Below, in pieces: positions 1 through 7,902 of a DNA stretch of 40,701 bases. Within the stretch, counting starts at the first letter, position 1; each line of letters opens with the position of its first letter. Under the pieces are notes generated by a model that was given only the letters and a program-made list of their open reading frames with translations, had not been told where the DNA came from and did not search any database. Source of the stretch: a virus. The DNA lies in IMG/VR virus record IMGVR_UViG_3300042288_001085, positions 1 through 40,701 of that record; one strand, 5' to 3'. The position numbers and the translations under genes were made by a program.

Positions 1-127
1 GCGCACAACAAGTGATGGCCGCTATCGAAGCTCGCAAAGCCAAACAGGTCAACGACCAGTTAGAACACTGCACTGTAGACGGCATCGGTCAGCACGTTAT
101 GGACGTTCCGGCCGATGCTTATTTTGC
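1..127. repeat. Terminal overlap, copy 1 (circular contig end)
   Basis: These 127 bases are identical to the last 127 bases of the window (40575-40701). A single exact terminal overlap of this size is what an assembler leaves when it closes a circle, and 127 is a common maximum k-mer. It therefore shows a circular or circularly permuted molecule of 40,574 bp. It is less likely to be a biological direct terminal repeat, because it lies inside a reading frame that stays open across the join. Confidence 0.93.
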
Positions 128-248
128 ATGGCAGAAGCATCTAGGTGACGGCTGCTGGTCTGACAAAACATTCCGCCACTGGTTTCTAAAACGGAACCCT
201 GAGTGCGCGATTAAGTATACCCCGCGCAAAACCACCGTCCTGATCTAA
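1..248 (+). CDS. 3' part of a small head-module protein of unknown function, continued from 40487
   Basis: The frame is already open at base 3 (codon gca). On the circle it continues the gene that starts with ATG at 40487, giving one 111-aa protein. The first codons visible here (GTG at 12, ATG at 15) are internal, not the start. The protein begins with an acidic helix-forming stretch (MSDQIFSDLVGDMDDELA) and ends in a basic, aromatic tail. It sits between the capsid genes and the portal, and its TAA overlaps the portal ATG (TAATG). I do not recognise the family. Position suggests a head or neck accessory role, which is inference. Confidence 0.8.
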   Translation, partial: AQQVMAAIEARKAKQVNDQLEHCTVDGIGQHVMDVPADAYFAWQKHLGDGCWSDKTFRHWFLKRNPECAIKYTPRKTTVLI

Positions 249-2347
249 TGAAACTCGACCGCGACAAAATCACGCGCATGATCAGCGACATCGATCAGGC
301 GGACCACGACGGCTCCGGCTACCTGCATCGCAAGCTCAAAAACTTCAACGTCAGGTATTGTATCTGGGCCGGACAGAGCGACGACGGCCGTAAGCACCAA
401 GCCTTCTACGGCAAGAAAGTTTTTCCTTGGGAAAATAGTTCGGACGTTTCCGTGCGAATGGCTGAATCGATAATTCGGGAGAGGGTAATTTCTCTCACGT
501 CCGCATTCTTCAAGTCGCGCCTGCAAGTCCAGCCGGTCGAGGTGATGGACGCTCCCAAGAAGAATGCCGCCGAGACTGTGCTTCGCTGGCTCCTGCACAG
601 CCACTGTGCCGACGACATGCGCCGCGAGATCCGCTTGGCTGCCGAGTTTAGAGAGACCTATGGCCTCGCCGTCATGGCCGTGGATTGGGAGCGCCAGACC
701 CGCGTCGAGGTGAAGCGGTTCACGCTCGAAGAGGCCATGATGATGATCGAGGAGACGCAAGATCCCAACCTGCAGGCGCTCCTCGAAGTCGTCCTCGATC
801 CGGCTCAGGAAGAGCTAGCCGCGGAGTTGCTCGGTCAGGTGGTGCCGGAGCTGGGCAGCGTCTCCAAGGTTCGCCAACTCCGCGAGAAGGGCGAGGTCGA
901 GTGGGAAAGCCCTTATATTTTCTCCAGCAAGCCGGTGGTGCGCGCCCTCGAAGCATGGGAAGACGTGATTTTCCCAATCCAGACAGACTCCCTGCAAAGG
1001 GCGCCCTTCATCGCCCGCCGCGAGCTGCTCAGTGAGTTCGAGCTGCGTGAGCGTGCCGCGCTGGAAGGCTGGGACAAGGAGTGGGTCGAGCGCGCGGTGA
1101 AGCATCGCGGCGAGATGAAGCGCATCCACATGAATATCCACCGCTCGGACCAGTTCCTGTACGAGCAGATGCGCGACCTTATCGAAGTGTGGCATGTGTA
1201 TCGCAAGGAACACGACGATCGCACCGGAGCGACCAAGGTCACCCGCACCGTCGTCAACTACAGCATCACCGACTCCGTCGCCCTGCATGAGCTGATGCCG
1301 TACGAGCATCAGATGTATCCATTCATCGAGCTGCCCCGCGAGCGCAACACCCGCCCGCTTCTCGAAAGCCGCGGCATCCCTGAGATCGTCCAGTCGGCGC
1401 AGGAAGAGGTGAAGGTGCAGCGCGACTACCGCGTTGACCGCGCCAGCATCAGCATCATTCCTCCGCTCAAAGTGCCCGCTTCAAGAGGTCGCCTAGATCT
1501 CGTCCTCGGACCCGCCATGCAGATCCCTGAGAGGCGCCCGAATGAGATCAACTGGATGACGCCGCCGCCGTTTGACCAAGGCTCTATCGAGGTCGAGCAG
1601 GCAACCCGCGCGGACGTTGACAGATACTTCGGCCGCATGACTGAGAGCGTCAACCCCAACATCGCCATGCTGCACATGCAGGACTTGGCCGACTCGTGGC
1701 TCCTCGACATGAAGGTCATGATGATCCAGATCCTCGCCTTGGCGCAGCAGTATATGTTGCCGGAGGAAATTTCTCGCGTCACCGGAAACGCCACGCCGTT
1801 AGCAGAAGGCGCCGCCGACATCCGCGGTCGCTATGACATCACTGCCGAGTTCGACGCGAGAACCCTCGATAACGCCGCCTTGGAGGCCAAGATGACGTTC
1901 CTAACTCAAAATTTAGTGCCCCTTGACTCGATGGGAGTGATCGACCGCGCGCAATTGATCAAGGTCATGCTCGGCTCAGTAGACCAGAACCTCGCCAACC
2001 TTCTTGTCAGGGACATCGGCGCCGCGACGCAGATGGAGCAAGAAGACGAACAAACCGCCTTCGCAAAAATCGCCGCAGGCACCGAACCCCCGCTCAAGGA
2101 GGGCGGCCAAAACGCGCAGGTAAGACTGCAAACCTTGCAGCAAATCATCCAGTCCAACCCCGCCGTCCAGCAGCGGTATCAGCAGGACGAAATCTTCCGC
2201 AAGATGATCGACGCCCGCGCGCAAGCCTTCCAGTTCCAGCTCCAACAGCAGCAAAACGCAGTCATCGGCCGCACCGGCGCCCAGCCCGCGCTGCAAAAGA
2301 TGGCGCAAGACCAGCAACTCGGCATGACCGCCGCACCCGCCGCCTAA
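248..2347 (+). CDS. Portal (head-tail connector) protein, podovirus type
   Basis: The 699-aa product is in the size range of podovirus portals (T7 about 540, P22 about 725). It forms the dodecameric ring at the capsid vertex through which DNA is packaged and ejected. It has an N-terminal segment with WAGQSDDGRKHQAF and FPWENSSD, a long alpha/beta body, and a Gln-rich helical C-terminus (about residues 620-690, QFQLQQQQ) like the barrel or crown helices of portals. The start ATG overlaps the upstream stop. It follows scaffold, capsid and accessory genes on the circle, the usual place for a portal. Assignment rests on length, motif feel and context; a profile search would settle it. Confidence 0.82.
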   Translation: MKLDRDKITRMISDIDQADHDGSGYLHRKLKNFNVRYCIWAGQSDDGRKHQAFYGKKVFPWENSSDVSVRMAESIIRERVISLTSAFFKSRLQVQPVEVMDAPKKNAAETVLRWLLHSHCADDMRREIRLAAEFRETYGLAVMAVDWERQTRVEVKRFTLEEAMMMIEETQDPNLQALLEVVLDPAQEELAAELLGQVVPELGSVSKVRQLREKGEVEWESPYIFSSKPVVRALEAWEDVIFPIQTDSLQRAPFIARRELLSEFELRERAALEGWDKEWVERAVKHRGEMKRIHMNIHRSDQFLYEQMRDLIEVWHVYRKEHDDRTGATKVTRTVVNYSITDSVALHELMPYEHQMYPFIELPRERNTRPLLESRGIPEIVQSAQEEVKVQRDYRVDRASISIIPPLKVPASRGRLDLVLGPAMQIPERRPNEINWMTPPPFDQGSIEVEQATRADVDRYFGRMTESVNPNIAMLHMQDLADSWLLDMKVMMIQILALAQQYMLPEEISRVTGNATPLAEGAADIRGRYDITAEFDARTLDNAALEAKMTFLTQNLVPLDSMGVIDRAQLIKVMLGSVDQNLANLLVRDIGAATQMEQEDEQTAFAKIAAGTEPPLKEGGQNAQVRLQTLQQIIQSNPAVQQRYQQDEIFRKMIDARAQAFQFQLQQQQNAVIGRTGAQPALQKMAQDQQLGMTAAPAA

Positions 2348-2350
2348 CCC

Positions 2351-2560
2351 ATGCATCCCAACGTCTCAGTCAGAAACATCGCCGGTCTAAACATCCCGCA
2401 GCATAACGCGGTTGAGCTGAATTACGTCTCCACGACAAACAACCTTTCCACGGTAGTCTACAAGGAAGGCAGCCAGACAGTCGCCACGCTCACCTTCACC
2501 TATGTCGGCGGCACGCCGTCCTCGGATGACGCCAACATCGCCACCGTCACCCGCAGCTAA
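2351..2560 (+). CDS. Small virion-associated protein, unknown
   Basis: The 69-aa product is rich in Thr, Ser, Val and Asn (ELNYVSTTNNLSTVVYKEG), typical of a small beta-sheet structural or fibre-base protein. It starts 3 nt after the portal stop, and its TAA overlaps the next ATG (TAATG), so it is part of the translated structural operon. No catalytic motif or membrane segment is visible. I do not recognise the family; a neck or fibre-attachment role is inference from position. Confidence 0.62.
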   Translation: MHPNVSVRNIAGLNIPQHNAVELNYVSTTNNLSTVVYKEGSQTVATLTFTYVGGTPSSDDANIATVTRS

Positions 2561-3081
2561 TGGCCATCAAATTCAATCCGCTGACAGGAAACTTCGACTT
2601 CACCGGCTCCGGCGGCGGCGGCGGCGCGTCCTATATCGACGGCGAGGTGCAAAACTTCAGCGCACTGCCCACCGCCAACCCGCCAGCCGTAGACAGCGCC
2701 TACCTCGTCCGCGAACCCGAAGGCACTTGGCTCATCAACCGCAAGCCCGCGGGCATCTACATTCGTGTTGCCACCACCGGAACACGCGCAACTGACTGGA
2801 CCTACGCGGGGATTCTGCCGGATGTCTTCAACGACGCCAACTTCCTCCTCTACGACAACGGCGACAGCTCCAAAAATCTAGCCTTCCAACTCTCCGGCAT
2901 CACCACCGGCACCACCCGCACGCTCACGGCCGCCGACCGCTCCGGCGTCAACGTCGTCAGCGACACCGGCGCAGGCAGCGGCAGCGATGTCGTCAACAAC
3001 ATCGTGAGCCTCACGCAAGCCGAATACAACGCCATCGGAAGTCCCGACGCGGCCACGCTCTTCCTCATCACCGATCCGTAA
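2560..3081 (+). CDS. Fibre-like virion protein with N-terminal anchor motif
   Basis: The 173-aa protein opens with MAIKFNPLTGNFDFTG, a start seen in many small phage tail or fibre proteins, followed by a poly-Gly linker (residues about 17-23). Its C-terminus, LTQAEYNAIGSPDAATLFLI, matches the short terminal motif found on minor tail and upper-fibre proteins of many phages. The middle is beta-rich (TGTTRTLTAADRSGV). I infer a short fibre or fibre connector. It is translationally coupled to the gene before it. Exact function and partner are unknown. Confidence 0.65.
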   Translation: MAIKFNPLTGNFDFTGSGGGGGASYIDGEVQNFSALPTANPPAVDSAYLVREPEGTWLINRKPAGIYIRVATTGTRATDWTYAGILPDVFNDANFLLYDNGDSSKNLAFQLSGITTGTTRTLTAADRSGVNVVSDTGAGSGSDVVNNIVSLTQAEYNAIGSPDAATLFLITDP

Positions 3082-3084
3082 GCC

Positions 3085-3924
3085 ATGGCCCTCCTGCAAA
3101 AAGCCTATCTCGGATCGACCGCGCTGTTCCGCAACACGTCGTTCTTTGAAGACAACGCCGCCACGCTGGTCAACTCCACGACCGGCGCCAGCGTTACCGC
3201 CAGCGCCAGCACGCACACCAAGGGATCGTGGTCCCAATTACTGGCCAGCACGTCAGCCAATGCCTCCCTGCTTGTCATTGCGGTCAACAATTTCGCCAAC
3301 GCCACCGACACCTCATCGCTGCTCGACATCGGCACCGGCGCCAGCGGCAGCGAAACCGCGCTCATTTCCAACATCGCCATCGGCGGCCATGGAACGACCA
3401 ATGCCAACGCCAGCGTTTATTTTCCCGTTCCGATCAAGATTGCCAGCGGCACCCGCATCGCCGCCCGCATTCAATCCGTTGTCGCCAGTCGTGTCGCCAC
3501 CGTTCGCATCTATCTCATCGACACCGGCGACTACAACCAAGCGCCCACCAGTGTCGATGTCATCGGCACCGACACCGCCACCAGCAACGGCACCCTCATG
3601 TCCGGCGCCTCTGGCACATGGGTCCAAGTGACATCGTCCACCAGCCGCGCCTACCGCGCCGTCACTATCGTTCCCAGCTTGGCCTCCAACGATGTCGCCA
3701 ACATTCAGCCCATGGAATACGCCCTCGCCACGGGAGCCAGCGGCAGCGAAGTCGAAATCGGAAAAATGGAATCCGACACCAGCGTTTCCGAGTTTGTCTG
3801 CATCAGGCCAAGCCTCTCGCCCCTCATCGCCAAAAACATCGCCAGCGGCACCCGCCTCGCCATCAAGCACAACATTCCGGCAAACCCCAGCCGCTACGGC
3901 GTCACCCTCATCGGCATCCCATAA
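3085..3924 (+). CDS. Virion protein made of two tandem copies of one domain
   Basis: The 279-aa product is a beta-rich Ala/Ser/Thr protein. It contains a visible internal duplication. The first half has GSWSQLLASTS, then TGASGSETALISN, then IASGTRIAARIQS. The second has GTWVQVTSSTS, then TGASGSEVEIGKM, then IASGTRLAIKHNI, in the same order at similar spacing (about 130-140 residues apart). The DNA shows the same repeat near 3330-3480 and 3730-3870. Such duplicated beta-domains occur in phage neck, decoration and fibre proteins. The role is inferred from the surrounding virion genes; I do not know the family. Confidence 0.68.
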   Translation: MALLQKAYLGSTALFRNTSFFEDNAATLVNSTTGASVTASASTHTKGSWSQLLASTSANASLLVIAVNNFANATDTSSLLDIGTGASGSETALISNIAIGGHGTTNANASVYFPVPIKIASGTRIAARIQSVVASRVATVRIYLIDTGDYNQAPTSVDVIGTDTATSNGTLMSGASGTWVQVTSSTSRAYRAVTIVPSLASNDVANIQPMEYALATGASGSEVEIGKMESDTSVSEFVCIRPSLSPLIAKNIASGTRLAIKHNIPANPSRYGVTLIGIP

Positions 3925-3927
3925 GTC

Positions 3928-4365
3928 ATGCAAAACTGGCACCTCCTTTATAACACCGAAAGCGGCCAAAGCGTCAGCATCGGCACCGTCATCGCCGATC
4001 CGCTACCGGAAGGCATCACCGCGCTCCCGCTCACCGACGCCGAAGGCGAAGGCTTACAAAACGGCAGCCTCCTCTGGGACGCCGCCACCCGCAGTCTCAT
4101 CCCCACGCCGCCGCCCAGTGTCACCGCCGAAGAACACCTCCGCAGTGTCGGCCTCGCGGGCGACCGCCAGCCCACGCTTTTGTATTTGCGCCAAGGCCTC
4201 ACCGCCGCAGGCAAAACCAGCCCCGAGCTGGACGCCGTCGAAGCCTACTTGCAGCAGATCCTCACCATGTTCGCCGCTAATCCGGCGCCGCGTAACGACT
4301 GGCCGAATCCCAGCGTCACCTTTGAAGCCGCCGTGCAGTCGGCCATGAACGCACTCAACAGCTAA
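3928..4365 (+). CDS. Virion-module protein, unknown (possible fibre accessory)
   Basis: The 145-aa soluble protein has an N-terminal beta-like part (WHLLYNTESGQSVSIGTV), a Pro-rich linker (TPPPSVTAEEH, about residues 60-70) and a helical C-terminal half (ELDAVEAYLQQILTMFA). The layout recalls fibre-assembly or fibre-base proteins but no family is certain. It begins 3 nt after the previous stop, and its TAA overlaps the ATG of the tail adaptor gene (TAATG at 4363-4367). Confidence 0.6.
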   Translation: MQNWHLLYNTESGQSVSIGTVIADPLPEGITALPLTDAEGEGLQNGSLLWDAATRSLIPTPPPSVTAEEHLRSVGLAGDRQPTLLYLRQGLTAAGKTSPELDAVEAYLQQILTMFAANPAPRNDWPNPSVTFEAAVQSAMNALNS

Positions 4366-4982
4366 TGCGCACTGTAACCCTACAATCTATCCTCCTCCGC
4401 GCATGGCAACGTGTCGGCAACGATGCGAGCACCATCGACGCAATCCCATCCGGCGCAAGAACCATGATGACCGCCGCCGCCAACGAACGCATCGCCGACT
4501 GCTGGGAGTGGGCCGATTGGCCTGAACTCATGCGCGTCGAAAGCCGCACCGTGCAGGGCGATGCTACGAACGGCTATTATATCGACTACGAACAGTCCGG
4601 CCAGACCGCCATGGGCGAGGTCTTTGGCGTTTTAAGAGACAACCCTGCAACACACGCCGCGCCCCGCGCCATTGGCTATACGCTCCTCGGAGATGCCATT
4701 CGCTTCCCCGAAGACACCGACCTGCCAACTAGCGTCTACGTCAACTACCGCATCCGCCCGACCGAATACAGCGCAAGCAACCTCTCCGCGACAGTGCCCG
4801 CCGTCATCGCAAAAGCAGTCGCCCTCATGCTGACCTCCGATCTCCTCACCGAAGACGGACAGCTCGACAAAGCACTCGCCATGGAACAGATGGCCGAGTC
4901 CGAGCTGATCTCCCAGCGCGACAAATATTATTTCCAACAAGGGCAACCCTCCATGTGGACCGCCCGAATCAACCAATACTAA
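4365..4982 (+). CDS. Head-tail adaptor, tail tubular protein A-like
   Basis: The 205-aa protein has the features of the gp11/tail-tubular-A adaptor family. It has an N-terminal helical part (LQSILLRAWQRVGND), an aromatic segment (CWEWADWPELM), a central YVNYRIRPTEYS motif, and a long C-terminal helix (VPAVIAKAVALMLTSDLL then AMEQMAESELISQRDKYYFQ). Such proteins form the ring below the portal in short-tailed phages. Length fits (T7 gp11 is about 196 aa). Together with the 672-aa nozzle-like protein at 8714 it indicates a podovirus tail. Assignment is by eye. Confidence 0.68.
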   Translation: MRTVTLQSILLRAWQRVGNDASTIDAIPSGARTMMTAAANERIADCWEWADWPELMRVESRTVQGDATNGYYIDYEQSGQTAMGEVFGVLRDNPATHAAPRAIGYTLLGDAIRFPEDTDLPTSVYVNYRIRPTEYSASNLSATVPAVIAKAVALMLTSDLLTEDGQLDKALAMEQMAESELISQRDKYYFQQGQPSMWTARINQY

Positions 4983-4987
4983 ATCCT

Positions 4988-5245
4988 ATGGCACACCCCA
5001 ACGCACGCATCACCAACAGCCTCTCCGGCGCCCAATACATCGGCGGCACATCGCCCACCAATGGCGAGTGGTCCGCCATCCAAGCTGTCACCGACACCAA
5101 ATTCCACACACTCACCGGCAACGTCACTGGGCTGGCCAACACCGCCCTCGGCAGCGCCATCGAGGTGCCCGCAGGCTTGGTCATTTTCGGCTTCTTCACC
5201 GCGCTCCAGCTGCACAGCGGCAGCGTCATCGCCTACAACAAATGA
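4988..5245 (+). CDS. Small virion protein, unknown
   Basis: The 85-aa product starts at ATG 4988, 5 nt after the previous stop; an earlier in-frame codon at 4955 lies inside the adaptor gene and is not needed. It is beta-rich with a hydrophobic C-terminal half (VPAGLVIFGFFTALQLHSGS), but the hydrophobic run looks like buried strands rather than a membrane anchor. Its stop TGA overlaps the ATG of the fibre gene (ATGA at 5242-5245). I infer a small structural protein from its place between adaptor and fibre. Confidence 0.62.
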   Translation: MAHPNARITNSLSGAQYIGGTSPTNGEWSAIQAVTDTKFHTLTGNVTGLANTALGSAIEVPAGLVIFGFFTALQLHSGSVIAYNK

Positions 5246-6528
5246 TCCAAGGCTTCTCCGGCGGCTTGCTTAACCGCGAGCTGATTTACCAGACGGATCT
5301 GCCGTCCTTCCAGCGCGACTTCGCCTCGCTGAAGACGCTTGACCACGGCACCGGCCCGAACATCACGTTTACGCGGGCAAGCAACGCGACATACTTTGAC
5401 GCAGATGGTGTGCTGCAAACGGCCAGCAATAATGTCCCACGCTTCGACCACGATTCGGCCAACGGAAATTCGCTTGGGCTTCTCATCGAGGAGGCGCGGA
5501 CGAACAGCATCCGCAACTCGCAGGCTGGTGGGGCTGGAGCAGGAACATTGTCAACGAACTGGACTGCAACCCCCACGACTAACAACGTGACACGAACTAT
5601 CGTTGGCGGTGGAACCGAAGGCGGCATGTCCTATCTTGAAATCAAATACGCAGGGACGCCAACGGCTACTGCAAGCGTTACAATCGGTTTTGATACAACA
5701 ACACAAGTTGTAGCCGCCAATGGGCAAACATGGTCTGGCTCTTTGTATTGTCGCCTTGTTGATGGCTCTTTATCTAATGCGACAGTTGCGCTGCTGACAA
5801 GCGGGCGCGATGTGTCTGGCAATTCTGTTGCTGGCCAAGCCACAAATACAACAATTACTCCAACATCGAGTGCGCTGATAACGCAAAGGTTTTCATCAGT
5901 TGTTGCATTTTCTAACGCATCTGTTGAACGAGTGATGGTTTTTCTTACAATCTCCTACACCAACGGCGACCCCATCGACCTAACCCTCCGCATAGCCGCC
6001 CCGCAGCTTGAGCAAGGCGCCTTCGCCACCAGCTACATCCCGACGACATCCGCCGCCGCCACCCGCGCAGCGGACAGTGCGGTCGTCACGCCGATCTCTT
6101 CGTTTTATAATCAAGCGGAGGGGACTTTGTTTGCGGAGTGGGTTTCTGGCGTAAGCGCAGCCTCGCGTGCCATAGTTGACCTTAATAATTCAAGCATCAC
6201 AGAACGTCTCGGCATAACAACCACTGCATCAAGCATTCCGAGCGCAATTGGAAGAAACGCTGGAAGTATTTTCGACATTACAATCGGGACTGCCATTTCT
6301 TCTGGGGCGATCACCAAAATGGCGGTTGGGCTTGCGACAGACAATTACCAAGCAGCGCGGGACGGATCTCTTGGGACAGCAGACACTTCTGGAGCCATGC
6401 CATCCATAGCCGTTTTGCGCTTTGGAAACAACAGTAGCGGAACGGTCACGCTCAACGGCCACCTCCGCAAAGTCGCCTACTGGCCCCGCCGCTTGAGCAA
6501 CACGCTGCTGCAACAACTCACGACTTAA
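5242..6528 (+). CDS. Tail fibre / receptor-binding protein with lectin-like (LamG-type) region
   Basis: The 428-aa protein is read from ATG 5242, which is coupled by ATGA overlap. An open frame extends upstream to 5068, but that part overlaps the previous gene. Residues about 44-85 carry FTRASNATYFDADG and GLLIEEARTN, the standard opening of many phage fibre proteins with concanavalin/LamG-like domains. A later APQLEQGAFATSYIPT segment (about residue 255) is the usual junction to the next sugar-binding domain. The two variable-looking stretches (about 5585-5960 and 6110-6430) are clearly richer in A and T than their flanks, suggesting exchanged receptor-binding domains. Confidence 0.78.
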   Translation: MIQGFSGGLLNRELIYQTDLPSFQRDFASLKTLDHGTGPNITFTRASNATYFDADGVLQTASNNVPRFDHDSANGNSLGLLIEEARTNSIRNSQAGGAGAGTLSTNWTATPTTNNVTRTIVGGGTEGGMSYLEIKYAGTPTATASVTIGFDTTTQVVAANGQTWSGSLYCRLVDGSLSNATVALLTSGRDVSGNSVAGQATNTTITPTSSALITQRFSSVVAFSNASVERVMVFLTISYTNGDPIDLTLRIAAPQLEQGAFATSYIPTTSAAATRAADSAVVTPISSFYNQAEGTLFAEWVSGVSAASRAIVDLNNSSITERLGITTTASSIPSAIGRNAGSIFDITIGTAISSGAITKMAVGLATDNYQAARDGSLGTADTSGAMPSIAVLRFGNNSSGTVTLNGHLRKVAYWPRRLSNTLLQQLTT

Positions 6529-6529
6529 C

Positions 6530-6805
6530 ATGAAGGACTTTCTCTACAAATTCCCAAGCGAGGCCACGGCGCAAACTGTTCTGGCCGATTACTACGATGC
6601 CGCAACTGGATGGAAGACCAGCGGAGAAGGCTATGCGCTTGATCCGGTGGGCATCCTCACCGACACCGACAACAGCGACCCCGAGAACCCCGTGAGCACG
6701 CTCCTCGACGGCTGGCACCTTAATCTGCGCGTGACTGACGACCGGCCAGATCCGGCGGCAGACTACAGCGTCACGCCGACCCAGCAGCGGAGGGTGTGGC
6801 TATGA
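6530..6805 (+). CDS. Small protein following the fibre gene, unknown
   Basis: The 91-aa acidic soluble protein (MKDFLYKFPSEATAQTVLAD then TDTDNSDPENP) begins 1 nt after the fibre stop. Small proteins of this kind often follow fibre genes and act as assembly helpers or fibre caps, but no family is certain. Its TGA overlaps the holin-like ATG (ATGA at 6802-6805), linking fibre and lysis genes in one translated unit. Confidence 0.62.
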   Translation: MKDFLYKFPSEATAQTVLADYYDAATGWKTSGEGYALDPVGILTDTDNSDPENPVSTLLDGWHLNLRVTDDRPDPAADYSVTPTQQRRVWL

Positions 6806-7011
6806 CGGCGTGGCACTATCACATGACAACGACCGAGAAGGGTGTCATCGGCACCGCGACAAGCATCGGATCGTCCATCTTTTCAATGTTACCGCACTTT
6901 GAAGCAACCCTCCGTATAGGCGGACTCATCATCGGAATTTTGGTCGGACTGGCCACGCTCATCAGCGTCCTTCACGACATCAGAAAGAAACAGAAAGAAC
7001 TAAACAAATGA
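6802..7011 (+). CDS. Holin-like membrane protein
   Basis: The 69-aa product starts at ATG 6802 (a GTG at 6796 is possible but lacks the overlap). It has a weak first hydrophobic stretch (GTATSIGSSIFSMLP, about residues 17-31), a strong membrane segment (IGGLIIGILVGLATLISVL, about 41-59) and a basic C-terminal tail (RKKQKELNK). Size, topology and its position at the head of a lysis cassette fit a small phage holin, which makes the inner-membrane lesion that frees the endolysin. ATGA overlaps join it to both neighbours. Confidence 0.68.
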   Translation: MTAWHYHMTTTEKGVIGTATSIGSSIFSMLPHFEATLRIGGLIIGILVGLATLISVLHDIRKKQKELNK

Positions 7012-7181
7012 GAAACTGGAAAACGAACCTGCTCGGAGCACTCACTATCATCGCCAGCTTGTCCACGGCCGGACGCGAATTTCTGGCCAGCGGCACAATC
7101 CCTGACCTCGGCCTCGTCGGCGCAAGTCTACTCGCCGGATGGGGCTTGCTGATGGCGAAGGACCACAACGCCCGCCTCTGA
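7008..7181 (+). CDS. Second small membrane protein of the lysis cassette
   Basis: The 57-aa product begins at ATG 7008, overlapping the holin-like stop by ATGA. It shows two hydrophobic stretches: LLGALTIIASLSTAG (about residues 8-22) and LGLVGASLLAGWGLLMA (about 34-50), with a basic end (KDHNARL). It may be a second holin, an antiholin or a pinholin-type partner. Function is inferred only from its size, membrane pattern and location between holin and endolysin candidates. Confidence 0.58.
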   Translation: MRNWKTNLLGALTIIASLSTAGREFLASGTIPDLGLVGASLLAGWGLLMAKDHNARL

Positions 7182-7185
7182 CTCC

Positions 7186-7341
7186 ATGAGCGTCCGCGCC
7201 ACAAAACTCATTGCAGTTGCGATCCTCGCCGTGAGCTGGGCTGTCGCTGCGGCTGGCTGCGTGACCATCGGCTATGACTTCCTGAAGCAGCAAGCCACCG
7301 TCACATTCGACGCCAAGACTGTCAAAGAGCCAACCAAGTGA
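7186..7341 (+). CDS. Small lipoprotein, candidate outer-membrane spanin subunit
   Basis: The 51-aa product starts at ATG 7186. It has a basic N-terminus (MSVRATK), a hydrophobic core and a lipobox AAGC, with the lipidated cysteine at about residue 25, leaving a mature peptide of about 27 residues. In diderm phages a lysis-cassette lipoprotein of this size is usually the outer-membrane spanin (Rz1-like). I see no separate Rz-like inner-membrane partner, and the mature part is not proline-rich, so the role is tentative. The following gene starts with GTG overlapping its stop (GTGA at 7338-7341). Confidence 0.55.
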   Translation: MSVRATKLIAVAILAVSWAVAAAGCVTIGYDFLKQQATVTFDAKTVKEPTK

Positions 7342-7901
7342 TCCCCAAAAGCCGACCACAACAAAAGCGCGACGAGACGCTGAAGCAGCTCAAGGCTGCC
7401 AACGTCAGCGATCCGGTGTGCTTGGTCGGCATTCGTGGCTACTACCGCGACAGCATGGGCGCCAAGGGCAAGCAGGATCGCGGAATATATGACGACGCCA
7501 TCATCCTTGTCTCGCCCAACGCGCACGTTGCCTTCAACGCAAACGTCGATCCGGCCCGCTACGGAATTAACCCCAAGATCGGCAAAGGCTACGCATCGCT
7601 CAAGTCAGGGGTCTACCGCTACAAGCTGGGCAAGCACGGCACTCGGAGCGGCAACCCTTACAAGGCTCTGGTGCAAGGCGGTGCAGTCACCGTCCAGCGC
7701 GACGGCGGCAAGGAGGAGACCGGCTTCTTCGGCATCAACATCCATCGCGGCGGAATCACCCGCACCAACAGCGAAGGCTGCCAGACCCTTCCGCCCGCCC
7801 AATGGCCCGCCTTCATCTCGCTCGTTGAGTCCGAGATGAAAAGGAATAACGCCAAAACCGTCAGCTACGTTTTAACACAACCAAGAAAGGACATCGCCTA
7901 A
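7338..7901 (+). CDS. YkuD/L,D-transpeptidase-like enzyme, candidate endolysin
   Basis: The 187-aa protein starts at GTG 7338, overlapping the lipoprotein stop. Its key motif is INIHRGGITRTNSEGCQTLP, with His136 and Cys148 in an S-x-G-C block. This matches the catalytic His and S/T-x-G-C of L,D-transpeptidase-fold proteins, although the His-to-Cys spacing is shorter than in classical YkuD enzymes. Such enzymes act on the peptide cross-links of peptidoglycan. There is no signal peptide, so export would need the holin. As the only wall-active candidate in the cassette, I infer it is the lysis enzyme. Confidence 0.68.
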   Translation: MIPKSRPQQKRDETLKQLKAANVSDPVCLVGIRGYYRDSMGAKGKQDRGIYDDAIILVSPNAHVAFNANVDPARYGINPKIGKGYASLKSGVYRYKLGKHGTRSGNPYKALVQGGAVTVQRDGGKEETGFFGINIHRGGITRTNSEGCQTLPPAQWPAFISLVESEMKRNNAKTVSYVLTQPRKDIA

Positions 7902-7902
7902 C

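Noticed and set aside
5068-5241. N-terminal extension of the fibre protein
   Set aside because: His/Arg-rich shadow of the preceding gene; ATG 5242 is coupled by ATGA overlap and gives the usual fibre start.
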